A stretch of 64,000 nt of DNA, taken from the NCBI GenBank assembly GCA_027886175.1, contig JAJNNQ010000004.1:16659501-16723500 (forward strand), read 5' to 3'. The notes beneath the pieces are model-generated. The model saw only the letters and a program-made list of their open reading frames with translations, had not been told where the DNA came from and did not search any database. A program made the translations under genes and the position numbers. Of the stretch, positions 24,847 through 35,840 are shown piece by piece (position 1 is the first letter of the stretch; each line of letters starts with the position of its first letter). This stretch comes from Phylloscopus collybita (taxonomy: Eukaryota; Chordata; Aves; Passeriformes; Phylloscopidae).

Positions 24847-24925
24847 GTCCTGATCTTTAATTAGGCAAAACTCCCACTGACATCAATAGGAGTTTGACTT
24901 GAATAAGAACTGCAGGATCAGGTCC
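24847..24925. repeat. Ancient amniote 'CAATGGGAG' palindromic repeat
   Basis: A clear copy: GTCCTGATC at the left, AAACTCCCACTGA...TAGGAGTTT as an imperfect inverted repeat in the middle, and ACTGCAGGATCAGGTCC at the right. Left and right ends are inverted relative to each other, so the whole 79 bases is a long imperfect palindrome. It is probably related to the copies at 22.5 and 53.4 kb. Confidence 0.65.
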
Positions 24926-27900
24926 ATAATTTGGTACCTGGGATTTGATTAAGCAGCTAAATTACTAGAACAGTTTCCCCATGTGTATAATTGCCTAATT
25001 AATTTTTAAAATAGCTAAGTTCAGCACTGAACATGGTGTACCTCTTGCCACATGAAATATATGCTATTTAATCCAAGTTGATGGAGCTATTTGGGAGAGC
25101 CTGTAGAGTTTATTTTACAGTTAAGTAGTACTGTTTATTTTAAGCTCAGAAACAGCCACCATTATGTTAAAATGTTATGTTCCAGAGTAGTGCTCTTCTA
25201 CATCCCAATTCTTGAGTTTTGGCTACTGCAATTGATATTGCAGGTGAGAAAACACTCTGGAAGCTGGGGAAGAACTTAATCTCTAAGCTGATATTTAAAT
25301 TTAATGCTTCGAAAAGTTTTTTGTCTTATCAATGATTTTTGGTTGGGTGGGTTTTTTTTTGTTGTTTTGTTTTGTTTTTGTTTAGTGTCTCAGCATACTG
25401 CCTGTGGTAGACTATGTATCAGAATAAGTGTGTATTATTTGCGTTTTGCTAAAATTTCAGTCTAATACTGTGGACTGGAATTGATATACTTGCTGCAGAA
25501 GGACTTGCTTTCACAAGTGAGGGACTTTGTTTATTTGTTCTTTGTTTGAAACAGAACTTGTTCTGTAAGAAGAATAGGGATATCATATATGGGTTTCTAA
25601 GTGCAAAAGTACTGTGAAAGGACATGCAATGCCAAAAAGTAAAATCTGTTCTCCCTAAATGTGTGTGTTTGTATGTATGGGTCTTGTGTACAGACATAAA
25701 TAATTAGACTTGTGGCTGGCATACTGCACAGTCCCTACTCATGCTGTTGACTATTACTTATTAATGCATGTTCTCCTGTTCTCTCCAGCTGAATTCTTAA
25801 GGCATTACCATGGGAATTTTCCCTTCTTGGGGATTGCAGCAGAGCTCCAGGACTAGCTGTTTTTGTGATGTGCATCTTACAGTAGGAAGTTCCTTTTCCA
25901 GGAACTCCATCCAAGCACCTCAGTAACCTCAGAAACCATCAGTAACCATCAGTTGTCCCCAGACAAGAGCTCCACGCTGCAGCCACAGTGAGCGTTGTGC
26001 CTTTGAGTCTGTCAGGGTGGTGGGAGCTTGGATTCTGCCATGCCCAAGGTGTGGCTAGGAGCTGGAATTCCAGCATAGCACCGGATAAAGTGGGATACAG
26101 TCAAATGAATGCACTGCTCAGAGAGGTAGGCTTGAAGCCTTTAGAAACCATTCTGCTCCTTTAAGGATCTAAGAATTCTTGATATGTAAACAAGGTAAAC
26201 AACATGGCTCTGCAGCCACAGTCTGAAACTGGCTGAGGTCTGCAATATTGCTGTCTTTTCAAATGACAGCTTTTTGTCTGTTCCACCAATGCCAGAAACT
26301 TGCCCACAAAGTAAGCAGTCCTGTACCCTTGAAAATTAGGGATTGGGCCCACCCAAAATGATGAGATGATCTTCAAAATAGGAAGATAATCTTTTATGCT
26401 TAAATTGGAGTCCTTTGGAAGGCTGTCTTGCTGTCTTGGTTTGTCAATTTTTATTCTGTATTCAGCTCATATTTTGAGGACTTTCTGTGGCGGTTATAGA
26501 AAGGAATAGAAGGCATGGAAGCTTTGAGCTTTAAAAAGAAAAATAGGTAACTCTGTCTTGCAGCCACTTGATTTCTGCAGCTGAAATTCTCTGAATCAAC
26601 TAGATGATTAAGCGTCTAGTCATTAGTGATGACTAGAAGTGCAGTCTATGGATTTGGGATCCCTTGGGTTTTTAATAAAATTTGGAGATATCTTGGGTGT
26701 GTGTGTGTCTTGTAATTTCCCCCAGCTCCTACTGCATCTCATTAAAACTGAGGAGACTCCTCGGTTATGAAAATACAAATGATAAGAAGGGAGTGCAAAG
26801 TCTATTTGTAGTAATTCAGGCTGTAATCTGTCTCCCAAAGCTCTGGGACACGTCGCCCCTTCTCTCTGTGGCACTCTGACCTCCTCTAGTGGTGGCTGGG
26901 CCACTGAAAGCCTTTACCAGGTCTGCCTGGGGATCCAGGCTCTGCTCACCTGTGCTGGGAGCTCTGCTGCCAGACATCTCCTGCTGTGTAAGCTCCTAGT
27001 TTTCTCAGATTCAGCTGTGTTTTCAACTTCTGCCCTGATTTTTCCGTTGGACAGTACTAGAAGTTTCTTGTCAGTGTGTCACTCGGAGGAGCCAGAGAGA
27101 CGTGATGGTGGAAGTCTGACAGCTCCTGTTAGCCCTTGTTTTTAGTCTAGGTTTCTAAAGTATAAAACCAGCAAGGAACAGAAATGAAAAGGTGGGGTTT
27201 TTCTCGCTCTTTCCTCCCCCTCTCTTTTTAAAATGCAAACATGGGGAAAAGAGCCAAGTTTCAGTTTCTCCTTGAATTTATAGTAATTTTCCTGTAACTG
27301 TGGATGCTTGAAAAATCAAGAGTAATGCCACAAAGGGGAAATCCGTTTGTCTCGTTCCCCTTATTGTCTTGGCTCGCTTGACCCTGTTGGGGATGTGCCC
27401 TCTCATTGTGTGCTGCTGTTGAGCTTGGGAGGACAAACAAAGGGAAATGAGCTCTGTGTGAGCCCATGTCTTGATTGGGGACCAGCAGAATTAGCTGGAG
27501 CAGTCCTTGGCTCAGTGAGGCTGCCTCAGCCTGCAGCTGCAGTGTGCCAGGGTGCCCTGTTTACCTTTAGCGCTGCTTGTCCTCAGTCTGGGTGTTGTGT
27601 GAATGTGCAGACAGTGCTGGGGCTGATTTCTACTGGGGGTGGCATTCCTGGGCTTGAGGGAGAGAAAAGTTGAACCCAAACTTTTAAGTGCTATTGAATC
27701 ACATCCCACTACAACAAGAGAGCAAGATATGTTTTCTTCAGTGGTCCATTCCATGCGACAGAAAGCAAAAACGTTTAGTCCAGTGATCTTCAGTCTCTGG
27801 TTTGCTGTGTTATTACTTTCAAGGAGGTGCAGATGTAGTTAAGTGAAATCCTGCAGAGCAGAAATGGCAGGATTAGATCTGGGGTGGTGCTCTCCCTCCC

Positions 27901-28085
27901 AGCGCACTGGATTCTCACTTCCAACAGAAATAATGAAAGACCAGCTCCAAAAGGGTCGAGTGTCCTTCTCTCTTAACCCCCTAAAGCCCTACCAGTTGCA
28001 GCCCTGCACTGGTTTGTTTGTCAAAGGGCTCCTGTCTAGCTGTCAGTCGTTTCTCTTTGCAAAAGCTCAGTGCTTAGTGGCTTTA
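24926..28085. other. Unique non-coding DNA
   Basis: No gene recognised. It holds a T/G-rich microsatellite at 25336-25384, a short (TG)n at 26696-26707, and a perfect 9-bp-stem hairpin at 26615-26637. Sequence at 27.3-27.7 kb is more GC-rich, with open frames on both strands but no recognisable product. Confidence 0.55.
26615..26637. repeat. Perfect inverted repeat, 9-bp arms
   Basis: TCTAGTCAT, a 5-base spacer TAGTG, then ATGACTAGA, its exact reverse complement. A neighbouring CTAGATGATT just upstream partly resembles the arms. It could form a small hairpin or a dyad binding site, or be coincidence. Confidence 0.9.
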
Positions 28086-28316
28086 AGCTGAAAGGGTATA
28101 CTTAGATTAGATATTAGGAAGAAATTCTTCCATGTGAGAGTGGGGAGTCCTGGCACAGGGTGCCCAGGGAAGCTGGATCCCTGGAGTGTCCAAGGCCAGG
28201 TTGGATGGGACTTGAAGCAGCCTGGAACAGTGGAAGGTGTCCCTGTCCATGGCAGGGACCTGGCACTAGATGATATTTGAGGTCCTTTCCAATGCAAACC
28301 ATCCCATGGTTCTCTA
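28086..28316 (+). mobile_element. CR1 LINE, 3' end
   Basis: About 230 bases of the CR1 3' region. The landmarks, in order, are 'AGATATTAGGAAGAAATTCT', 'GCACAGGGTGCCCAGGGAAG', 'GTGTCCAAGGCCAGGTTGGA', 'GGTGTCCCTGTCCATGGCAG' and 'GAGGTCCTTTCCAATGCAAA', ending at CCATCCCATGGTTCTCT. It is moderately diverged and 5' truncated. A perfect terminal ATTCTATG repeat is absent. Antisense open frames of 76-84 codons over it belong to the repeat, not to a gene. Confidence 0.95.
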
Positions 28317-28378
28317 GGCAGTGAAGACTTTGTTTTAGCAGCATAAATATCTCCTGAGGCTCAAGCAACTGTGCGGGT

Positions 28379-28578
28379 TGGTTTTGTGTTTTTGTGTTGT
28401 TTTTGTTTGTTTGTTTTTGGTTTTTTGTTTGTTTGTTTGTTTGTTTTGTTTTTGTTTTTGTTTTTGTTGTGGGGTTTTTTTGGTGTGTTTTTTTGTTGGT
28501 TTGGTTTGGTTTGGATTGGTTTTTTTGGTTTTTTGGTGGGTTTTTTTGGTTTGGTTTGTTTGTTTGTTGTTTTTTTTC
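28379..28578. repeat. GTTT/GTTTTT-rich simple repeat, about 200 bp
   Basis: About 200 bases with almost no A or C: (GTTT)n around 28405-28450, (GTTTTT)n around 28441-28470, and GGTTT/TTTGGT words to 28578. It begins about 60 bases after the CR1 terminus. All three plus frames are open and encode Phe/Cys/Val/Leu/Trp-rich peptides, which is what such DNA must give. Confidence 0.93.
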
Positions 28579-31539
28579 CCTTTTGGCTAAATTTTTTGGC
28601 TAAGCCTAGGTGAAATATTTGATTTATTATGTTTCAAAAAGTCATGTTAGCTGCTGATTTTGCTGCTCTGTTTACTTTTACATCAGATGATTTTTACATT
28701 GTAGAAATGCTGGAAATAACAGGACTGCAACAGATTTTAGCTGTATTTATTACTTATGATATACAGTTTAGAATGATGCATGAAAATAGAGTCCTCACTC
28801 TGCTTTTGTTTCTTTAACATTGCAGCCTAGGAGAAGATGTAATACAAGTAAAGACCGTTAAAGACCAATGGGGTGTTTAAAACGTGCCCTAAAAGTGATC
28901 AGTCATGATTTGGTCAGCGTGGTGGAAGTACTTGCATAAAGTCCCGTGACACCACCTGAAATCGTCCCAGGCAGTTCAACGCAGTTCATCCAGGTAGGTG
29001 TTGGGGTTACAATTTTTGTAATGCACTGATTTTTTTTTTCTTCCCCACAAGTTTCAGGTTTTTGGAGGACTTCAGAGTGCTTTAGTGTTCTTCCAAAAGT
29101 TAAAAACAAAACAAACATCAACAACCCCAAAAAAATCAAAACGGAATGAAAGTTTGGAGCCAGAGTACAGAGAGATGTAGATTTCAGGAAATCCATAGTG
29201 ATTTTTGGGTATGTAAGATTTGGTCATACTGTCAAATGTTTTAAAACTTCAGTTGTCCTAAACTTGCATGTTAATGGTAGTTTTGGTAGATTTTGGATAG
29301 AGCTGAGAGCTGATACCCTTGAATCCCTGCAGGCAGCATCTGCAGGCAAAACCTTTGGCTTGTCTGGTTCCTAAGCTACTCCATTATCCTGAGTGGATGT
29401 ATGCAATTTTGGCTTTGCTGCATCAGTTTCTTTGAGATGAGCAAACGGGAAGATTAATTCCCCTAGAAAAAGCTTTCTCTGCTTTGCATCCATATCAATT
29501 TCAGTGACTTAAGAGCTTTCCTTTTTTTTTTTTTTTTTTTTTGAGAATGGAGAGACTGTTTAAACTGAAGACTTATGCAGCTTGGTAGTGCTGCAAACTT
29601 CTCTAAGCCCCAGGCAAAAACTAAACATCAGTATATTGCAGTCTGTTTGTATGGAATATTTGAAGAACTTAATTTTTATCCTAGAGCAGTTTAAGACTCT
29701 GGAGAGATACACAAACCTCTTCCTTCTCCCTATGAAATAAACAGGAGCACATATGTATTGCTGCTGCATTCTAGTACTTTTTGTGATCCTTTACCCCACT
29801 ATTAAATTCTTTTCGATTTGATTAATCCTTGTAATGCAGGGAAAGCTGTGTTTAGTTCTGTTGTGACCACCTCTCCCAAACAGGCAACAGGATTTTCCTG
29901 AAATAAGTGAATTTGTTTGAATAAGGGTGCTTTTCCAAACAATTTACTTTGTCTTCATTAAGAAACTATAGTGATGGATCTGCATCACTATCACCTGTGG
30001 TGAGTGACTTCTTGCCCAGTCAGACTGTATTTAACTTCTGTTTCTGTCAGGCCTTTGCTAGACTGGGAAACTGTTATCACAGTTTGGTTCCCACAGAGGT
30101 GTGTATGAACCTAGGCTTTGATAAGCTAATTAGACAGAGTTCTCTCACTGAAATGCTTCTCCGCATCGTTTAATCAGTTCTGTGACTCTGCTCTTGGCTG
30201 CTGCGAATTTAAAGAGGTATTTTCTGTCCCTACCCCTCTGCCTGTTCCCTTTCCCTTGCTGTGCTGTGGTTTGCCTTTACATGTCTTTAGGGGTGGAACT
30301 GTCTCTGTGTTTTGTACATTATTGCAGATCTGGGAGGGCCTCTGGGTACTGCCTTAAAAAATGTTAAATAATAAAGCTGAGAGGAGGTGTTGCTTCAGCA
30401 GTCTATGGGTGTACCAGTGAAGAAATGGAGAGCAGATCCTCTTAGTCCCTCCCCTGGCTTAACCAGCTGGAGTCTTGGGAGATGCTTTGCAGGCCCACTG
30501 TGGCAAAATCATCGTATTTTCTTTATAACTGTATTGATGGTTAGGATCTGTGTCCTTTCAATGTTACGGGGTTTTTTTTCCCTGAAAAATGCTGCTGCCT
30601 TCTTGAAAGCTGAGAGAGATCCCCAAAGCTTACCAGGCAGAAAGGCTCAGGGAGCTCTCAAAGGATATTGCTGCTTTTCCCTCTAACCTCTTACAGTCTC
30701 TACCTTTCCTCTGTTCTTTTTTCTTTCTTTGCCAGTAAGGCACTGTGTGCAGTCTTTTGTGAACCTTTGTGGGCCAGATTTCTCCCAGGTGCCTTTTTTC
30801 CTCCTCAGTAGCTGCAGAAGAGACAGTGGATCTGAGAGGGAGATGCGTTTTATGATTTATGACACCTTATAATGTGCATTTCACAGCAGGATTGACAGAG
30901 CTTGAGACTGAAGTCCACTGGTTTTGGGGATGCAGAGGCAGGTAGGGGGTGGGTCTGCTCCTGGTGACTGTCCTGTGTCATGGACTGAGTGGGGACACCT
31001 CTGCATGCTCAGTCCTTGCTTCCCTGTTTAAACTGTCTGCATCAGGAGCCTGGGGATAGTGCCAGGAGAGCCCAGCACCTGTCTGTGCCTGGAGCCAAAG
31101 CCATTTTACACCTCTGGCACCTCTCCAGAAGCCATTGCAGGGCTCCAGCATGTCACTGGGCACCCTTATCAGCTGTTGCTCTAAAGCTGGGCTCATTCTG
31201 ACAACCCTTCCTCTTCCTCCATGGGATGTCTCCTGATGGCAGGGGTGTCAGCACAGCTTGCAGTTTGAGGAGCAGGGGTTTGCTCCAAGGGATTTCCCCT
31301 GGCACTTGGCTGCTCAGTCAGGGACTTCAAACAGGGCTCTTTCCCACGGTTTGTCTCTGCCCCTGCCCCTTTCTTGCCTGTAGCCTCAGGGCTACAGCTC
31401 TCCAGCCATCTATTTATATGGCCCTCATTTGTCTTAGTCTCTTTGGCACTTATATGGCTCCCATTGGCCCAGAGCCTGAATGCCTCCCAATCTTTAATAT
31501 ATTTATCTTCACACATGCAGACACACAGGCATACCTGTG
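28579..31539. other. Unique non-coding DNA
   Basis: No gene recognised. It holds a 21-T run at 29522-29542 and a pyrimidine tract ending in TTTGCCAG|T near 30736 that resembles a splice acceptor but lacks a partner donor. Small open frames have no identifiable product. Confidence 0.6.
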
Positions 31540-31605
31540 AGGTCAGGAAGTACCAGTGCTCCCACTGTACAGACGGAGGACATTAAATGGTAATTGGATA
31601 AACTG
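31540..31605 (-). repeat. Probable MIR-type SINE fragment
   Basis: 'GTGCTCCCACTGTACAGACGG' followed by AGGACATTAA resembles the reverse complement of the MIR core (ccattttacagatgaggaaactgaggc). Short and diverged. Confidence 0.42.
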
Positions 31606-31972
31606 GGAGCAGGTGGGGATGGAGGAAGGCTGCTCTTACATGGTACAGAAAATGGCACCACAAGAAATGGTTCATAAGCCACAGTGCAGCACTGGGAAGA
31701 TGGGTCTCCCCACTCATACATGAGTTTTGCAGCCAGTGGAATATGAGGTCCTAACCATGCCCTATCCCTGTTTTGGCCTTTTCATTCTTCAGTCTTGTTT
31801 TGAAATATTTTTGTCCCAGTGATACAACTCCAGATGCAAAGCTTCTGTCAAATTGGCCAGCCGAGATGCGGGGAGGGAGGTTGGAGTTCTCTCAGTCTGA
31901 CAGTGGAAGCAAAGGATCTTTTAGTTGCAGGGTCCTTCCCTCTTGCTCACTGGGTTTACTGTTCTTGGAGGT
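31606..31972. other. Unique non-coding DNA
   Basis: Nothing recognised between the MIR-like fragment and the G-run. Confidence 0.6.
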
Positions 31973-31994
31973 GGGGGGGGGGGGGGGGGGGGGG
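31973..31994 (+). repeat. Uninterrupted 22-G homopolymer
   Basis: Twenty-two consecutive Gs on the plus strand, embedded in ordinary sequence. Long poly-G is much rarer than poly-A/T in vertebrate genomes and is a strong intramolecular quadruplex former on this strand and in any plus-strand RNA. Glycine-rich or Pro-rich open frames crossing it are artefacts. The length in the assembly may be inaccurate. Confidence 0.95.
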
Positions 31995-33196
31995 CTTGGT
32001 CCCTTCTTTTCAGTGGCTTCAGGGTGGGGCTGGGCCCAGTAGTCTGAAGCACCACCATCGGTTCAGGATTTGCTTTGTTTAGCTGGAGCACTCTGAGCAG
32101 ACTGTCTGCCGGGGAAGGAATTTCTGGCAGCCGATTTGTGGCCACACTGCTCCTTGGCAGTGGATTTCCCTTAGCCTTTCCCAAAGATGGCAATGCAGCC
32201 AAGCACATCCCCAAATGCTTTGCAAACGTGACCCATTAGCAGCGTCTCCAGCACAGAGACAATGTGGCGTTGGGGGAGCTCAACCAAAACCTACTGGAGG
32301 TCAGAGTACCCCCTTTCTGGTCAGTGGTGCCTTCTCCTGTGCCTAAAGCTGAGCTGGAGCCCCATGGGCACAGCCAGTGTGTGGGAATGGCGAGGGGAGA
32401 AGTCAGGCTGTTGCTGGGCCCTGCCTGGCTGATGGAGCACGGTGCCTAATTAGTGTGGCAGCTGTTCCCCCTTAGCAAGGCTTTCCTTAGGCGCCTGCAC
32501 TAATGTTCATGATAGCAGCTAAGGAGAGAAAGGAGGAGGAAATTGCATCTATATTTAATTAATACTGCATCCATATTTTATTACAGAGAGCCCTTAGGTG
32601 CAGGAAGATTCTCAGTGAGAACAATTGCTTTGGAGGGCTGAAGCTATTGTATGGTGCTGAGGAAGTGAACTTCAGTTCTAAAAACAACCCCAAAATCCTT
32701 TCAGGGTAACCTGGGAAAGCTCACTCTCTGCCACTCACCTCTCAGCCTTGGGCTGAAAAGCAATTGGAAAATTTGCTGATAATTCTTATTTGATTAGCTT
32801 TAATATCTTCTAATGTTGCAAGCAAGGAAAGTTCAGTGGCTGTAGACAAACACCACAGTGATTATTTTTTCCTTTTGATAAGTTTCCAGGACTGGAGAGG
32901 TTTCTTCTTCTATTCTCTGAGTTTACTCCTGTCTTCCAGCTGCATGCTGTGCTCCTTCCTCTTCTAGCTCTGAATGCCAGCGAGGGAGGCACAACATGTT
33001 GTTGAAATGGCCATCCCATTCCCGTGGCTAGCTGTGGCTGAGGTGGCCCGTGGGGCTGGCAGGCTTGGGCTGGGTGCAGCTGAGAGCACGTCAGAGGTGC
33101 TGGTGGCTGCAGTGGCCTTGGCAGCTTTTGAGGCCACCGTGAGGCATCGCTCGCTGGGTGGGGCATGCTTGGACTGTGGGGGAAGCTGGGGGTGTT
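31995..33196. other. Unique non-coding DNA
   Basis: No gene or repeat recognised. A donor-like GAGAG|GTGAGTGG lies on the minus strand near 32740 without a credible acceptor. Confidence 0.6.
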
Positions 33197-33280
33197 TTGG
33201 GGTCAGCCTGAGCAGGGCTGAGCAAGGCTGTGGGTCAGCCTGGCCTGAGTAGGGCTGGGGTCAGCCTGGCTGAGTGTGGC
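33197..33280. repeat. Three-copy GGGTCAGCCTGRSYTGAG minisatellite
   Basis: GGGGTCAGCCTGAGCAGGGCTG, GGGTCAGCCTGGCCTGAGTA and GGGTCAGCCTGGCTGAGTGT occur in succession, with unit lengths between about 26 and 33 bases. The surrounding 33.0-33.45 kb is GC-richer than average, with open frames on both strands but no recognised protein. Confidence 0.75.
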
Positions 33281-35702
33281 CCAGCAGTTTGTGGCAGCAC
33301 AGCCAGCGCTGTCCTATAGCTGGAGCCCCCAGCCCTGCACACGGGTGGTCAGTGCTGCTGTCCAGCTGCAGCAGCGAGGCACAGTCTGACCTGCTGCCAG
33401 CACTCAGCCCTCTGTCCTCATTAGGGGCAGGCTTGGGCCAACAAGGAGACATTTTATAGTCCAGTCAGAGAAGCAAAAAATGAGCCTGTGTGTTGGAATA
33501 GCCTGAGCTGCTTAAAATATTTTGTACACACCCTTCATGCCCCATTAGTACCATTGTTTTGTTCAGTCAGCATGTGGTACAGCCCTTCTTGTACTCTGCA
33601 AAACACATCATTTTCCAAAATGTTGTTATACTCTGTGGTTTCCGTTATAATAAAAATATGCAAAACAATTGCTATCCAAAGAAAACTAACTACATTTTAA
33701 TTTTTAAATCCTCCTCCTTCTCCTTTCACTATTTCCACAGTTTTTCTTTGGTAGTATCCAAACTTCGGGGAGAAGGGAAAGCTGAAGACAGAAGTGTTTA
33801 CAGAAAGGAGGATTTCTGGCTTTCCACAACTACAAAAGAAACATTTGTTGCCTCAGATAACTCCTAAACAAACTGCTGCCAAAACAATTAGTGTTATTTT
33901 TCTATTATCCTCCTATTTGAGAGTAAATAGCCATTTCATGAATATGTTAATTATCTGGTAGGTTCAGAAGATAAGTTGTTGTATCTTCACAAATTATGAT
34001 AACACTTCTATTGTATACAAAATATCTAACAATGATTTTTCCTAAGTATTTGGGGTCAGGTGATTGTAATTAAACTGTTCACAACTGGACCCTTTGCTCT
34101 GATAACATAAAGATTTAGCAAAAATTGAACAGTTGAGTAAATGAAGATTTTTTTTAAATCTTTTTTAAAGAAAAAGCAGGCAGATGAGCAATAAGAACCT
34201 AGTTCCTACAACAGCTGAGCTTTTGAATTGTGTTTTATTTCTGTATTAGGTTTTAAATCTAACAGACAGATTCTGGAAAAAAACTGCTTTTGTAAGTATG
34301 CAGGGTCATATGTCTGTGTACTATTAAATACCATTAAATACTATTAAATGGTATTTTTAGAGGTAAAGTAATACAGTGTTATTCTATTTAAATTGAGCTG
34401 TCTGCAGGACAGAAATTATTTGTGAATTTTTTTGTCAGTAAAAACTGCAGATTACTAGATAGATGTTTGTTTATGTTTTAAATCATCCAAATATTTATTT
34501 TAGTGAGACTATGCTTATTCAGGCTCTGGAGAAGCAACAAAGTGCTGATTTTCCTTTTGAAGATGTGTACATGTGTACATTTAGGAAGAAAAATTCAATA
34601 TTCTGCAAAGTTGAATGCACCATTGTGCCAGATAATTAAAATGTAAATTTAAGTATCTATGCCTGCTTTGTGATTTTTTTAATACTTTTAAGTTAGTTGT
34701 CTTTTAAAACATGTGGTCAGCTGTTGTATTCACATATGGTCAAATGATCAAAGTCTGAACTCCTCTCTAATTGTCCCCTGCTGCTTGTCTGTTCTGTCCA
34801 TGATCAAGGCCTCAGCAGGTGATAAGAAAGGCATGAGAACAGGCTGGAAGGAGAATGAACTACTGAGGGGCCCAAGCTGAAAGAAATAAAGACTTCCAGT
34901 ACATCACCCTGACAGTAAAGAACCAAGAAAAAGTGAAGTCTGGTTAGTTCTTATTTTTTCTTTCTTTCTCGCCCTTTTTTCCCCCTTGCTCACAAATCTG
35001 CATATATTTTTTTAACGGCAGAATGCAAATAGGGTCATCTCTGTGTATTCTCAGCTCATATAAAAGACAGAACCAAACAGCCTTCTGCAGACATGTTTAT
35101 TTACTTGTAAGGAGGAGGAAGCTGCTAAGTCACACAGTTTATAGTATTTCACATGTTTGTGGAAATCATTGCAATTCTTTTCACTTGTGCTTGTCATTGT
35201 TTGCCTGGAGTTCACTTTGCCAGATGGTGCTTTATTGTCACTGGTGTCCACACCTCGCTCTTGCATCACTTCAAGACCAAATGGTGTGAAGAGCTTTAAT
35301 ACTTAGAGGATTTAGTAAAAGTAAATCCACACTTTGTGGAAGGTTCATTCTCAGCTATTCAAGCAGGTCTAGCACTGATTCAGAGAGGGAGTAGCTGACC
35401 CCAGGAGTGAAGAAAGGGTAAAATAAATGGTAAGAAAGGGTAAAATGTCTTTGCCATTCCTGTTTCTCCCCTGCTTTCTTACAGTCAAAACGTCGATGGA
35501 AAATTAAGGATCAATATTAGATTTAGAATAAAGAGTTAACAGTTAAATAAAGGAAGGTGCGCTGTCAGATTCTCCCCTCCTCCCCCTGGTCAATGCAGAA
35601 AACAGTTGGTTGTATTTCTAAAGCTAAATTTCTTAGGCTTGCAGGAATGTGTTTGTATGCATCATGTTTTTGGAACCATGTGAGGATTAATTTTTTACAT
35701 GA
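33281..35702. other. Unique AT-rich non-coding DNA
   Basis: No gene recognised. It includes three tandem copies of a 10-base ATTAAATAC-type word at 34319-34351. A strong pyrimidine tract at about 34946-34990 has no clear following exon. The stretch 33.85-34.75 kb is strikingly AT-rich and lacks repeats. Confidence 0.6.
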
Positions 35703-35716
35703 ATTTGCATGCAAAT
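35703..35716. promoter_or_regulatory. Palindromic double octamer (ATTTGCATGCAAAT)
   Basis: A perfect 14-bp palindrome made of two overlapping octamer sites, ATTTGCAT and ATGCAAAT, sharing the central GCATGC. The octamer is the established recognition element of POU/Oct homeodomain factors. Whether it is used here cannot be told from sequence alone. Confidence 0.4.
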
Positions 35717-35784
35717 ATAGTACTCCCTTTTGGCTTCTGCAGAGTCACTTCTTAATGTTTGCAAACACTGTCGCTCAGATGCAA

Positions 35785-35840
35785 GAAGTGCCAGCGCCCC
35801 ATTTTACAGATGAGGAGGCAGTGGCTGGCTGAGAAAGAAG
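35785..35840 (-). repeat. MIR-type SINE core fragment
   Basis: GCGCCCCATTTTACAGATGA followed by GGAGGCAG corresponds closely to the reverse complement of the MIR core 'ccattttacagatgaggaaactgaggca'. It is flanked by diverged sequence. Confidence 0.55.

Noticed and set aside
28067..28368. 76- and 84-codon minus-strand open frames
   Set aside because: They lie antisense to the CR1 element at 28086-28316.
28371..28613. Three overlapping Phe/Cys/Val-rich open frames resembling membrane proteins
   Set aside because: They are translations of a GTTT/GTTTTT simple repeat. All frames are open because the DNA lacks A and C.
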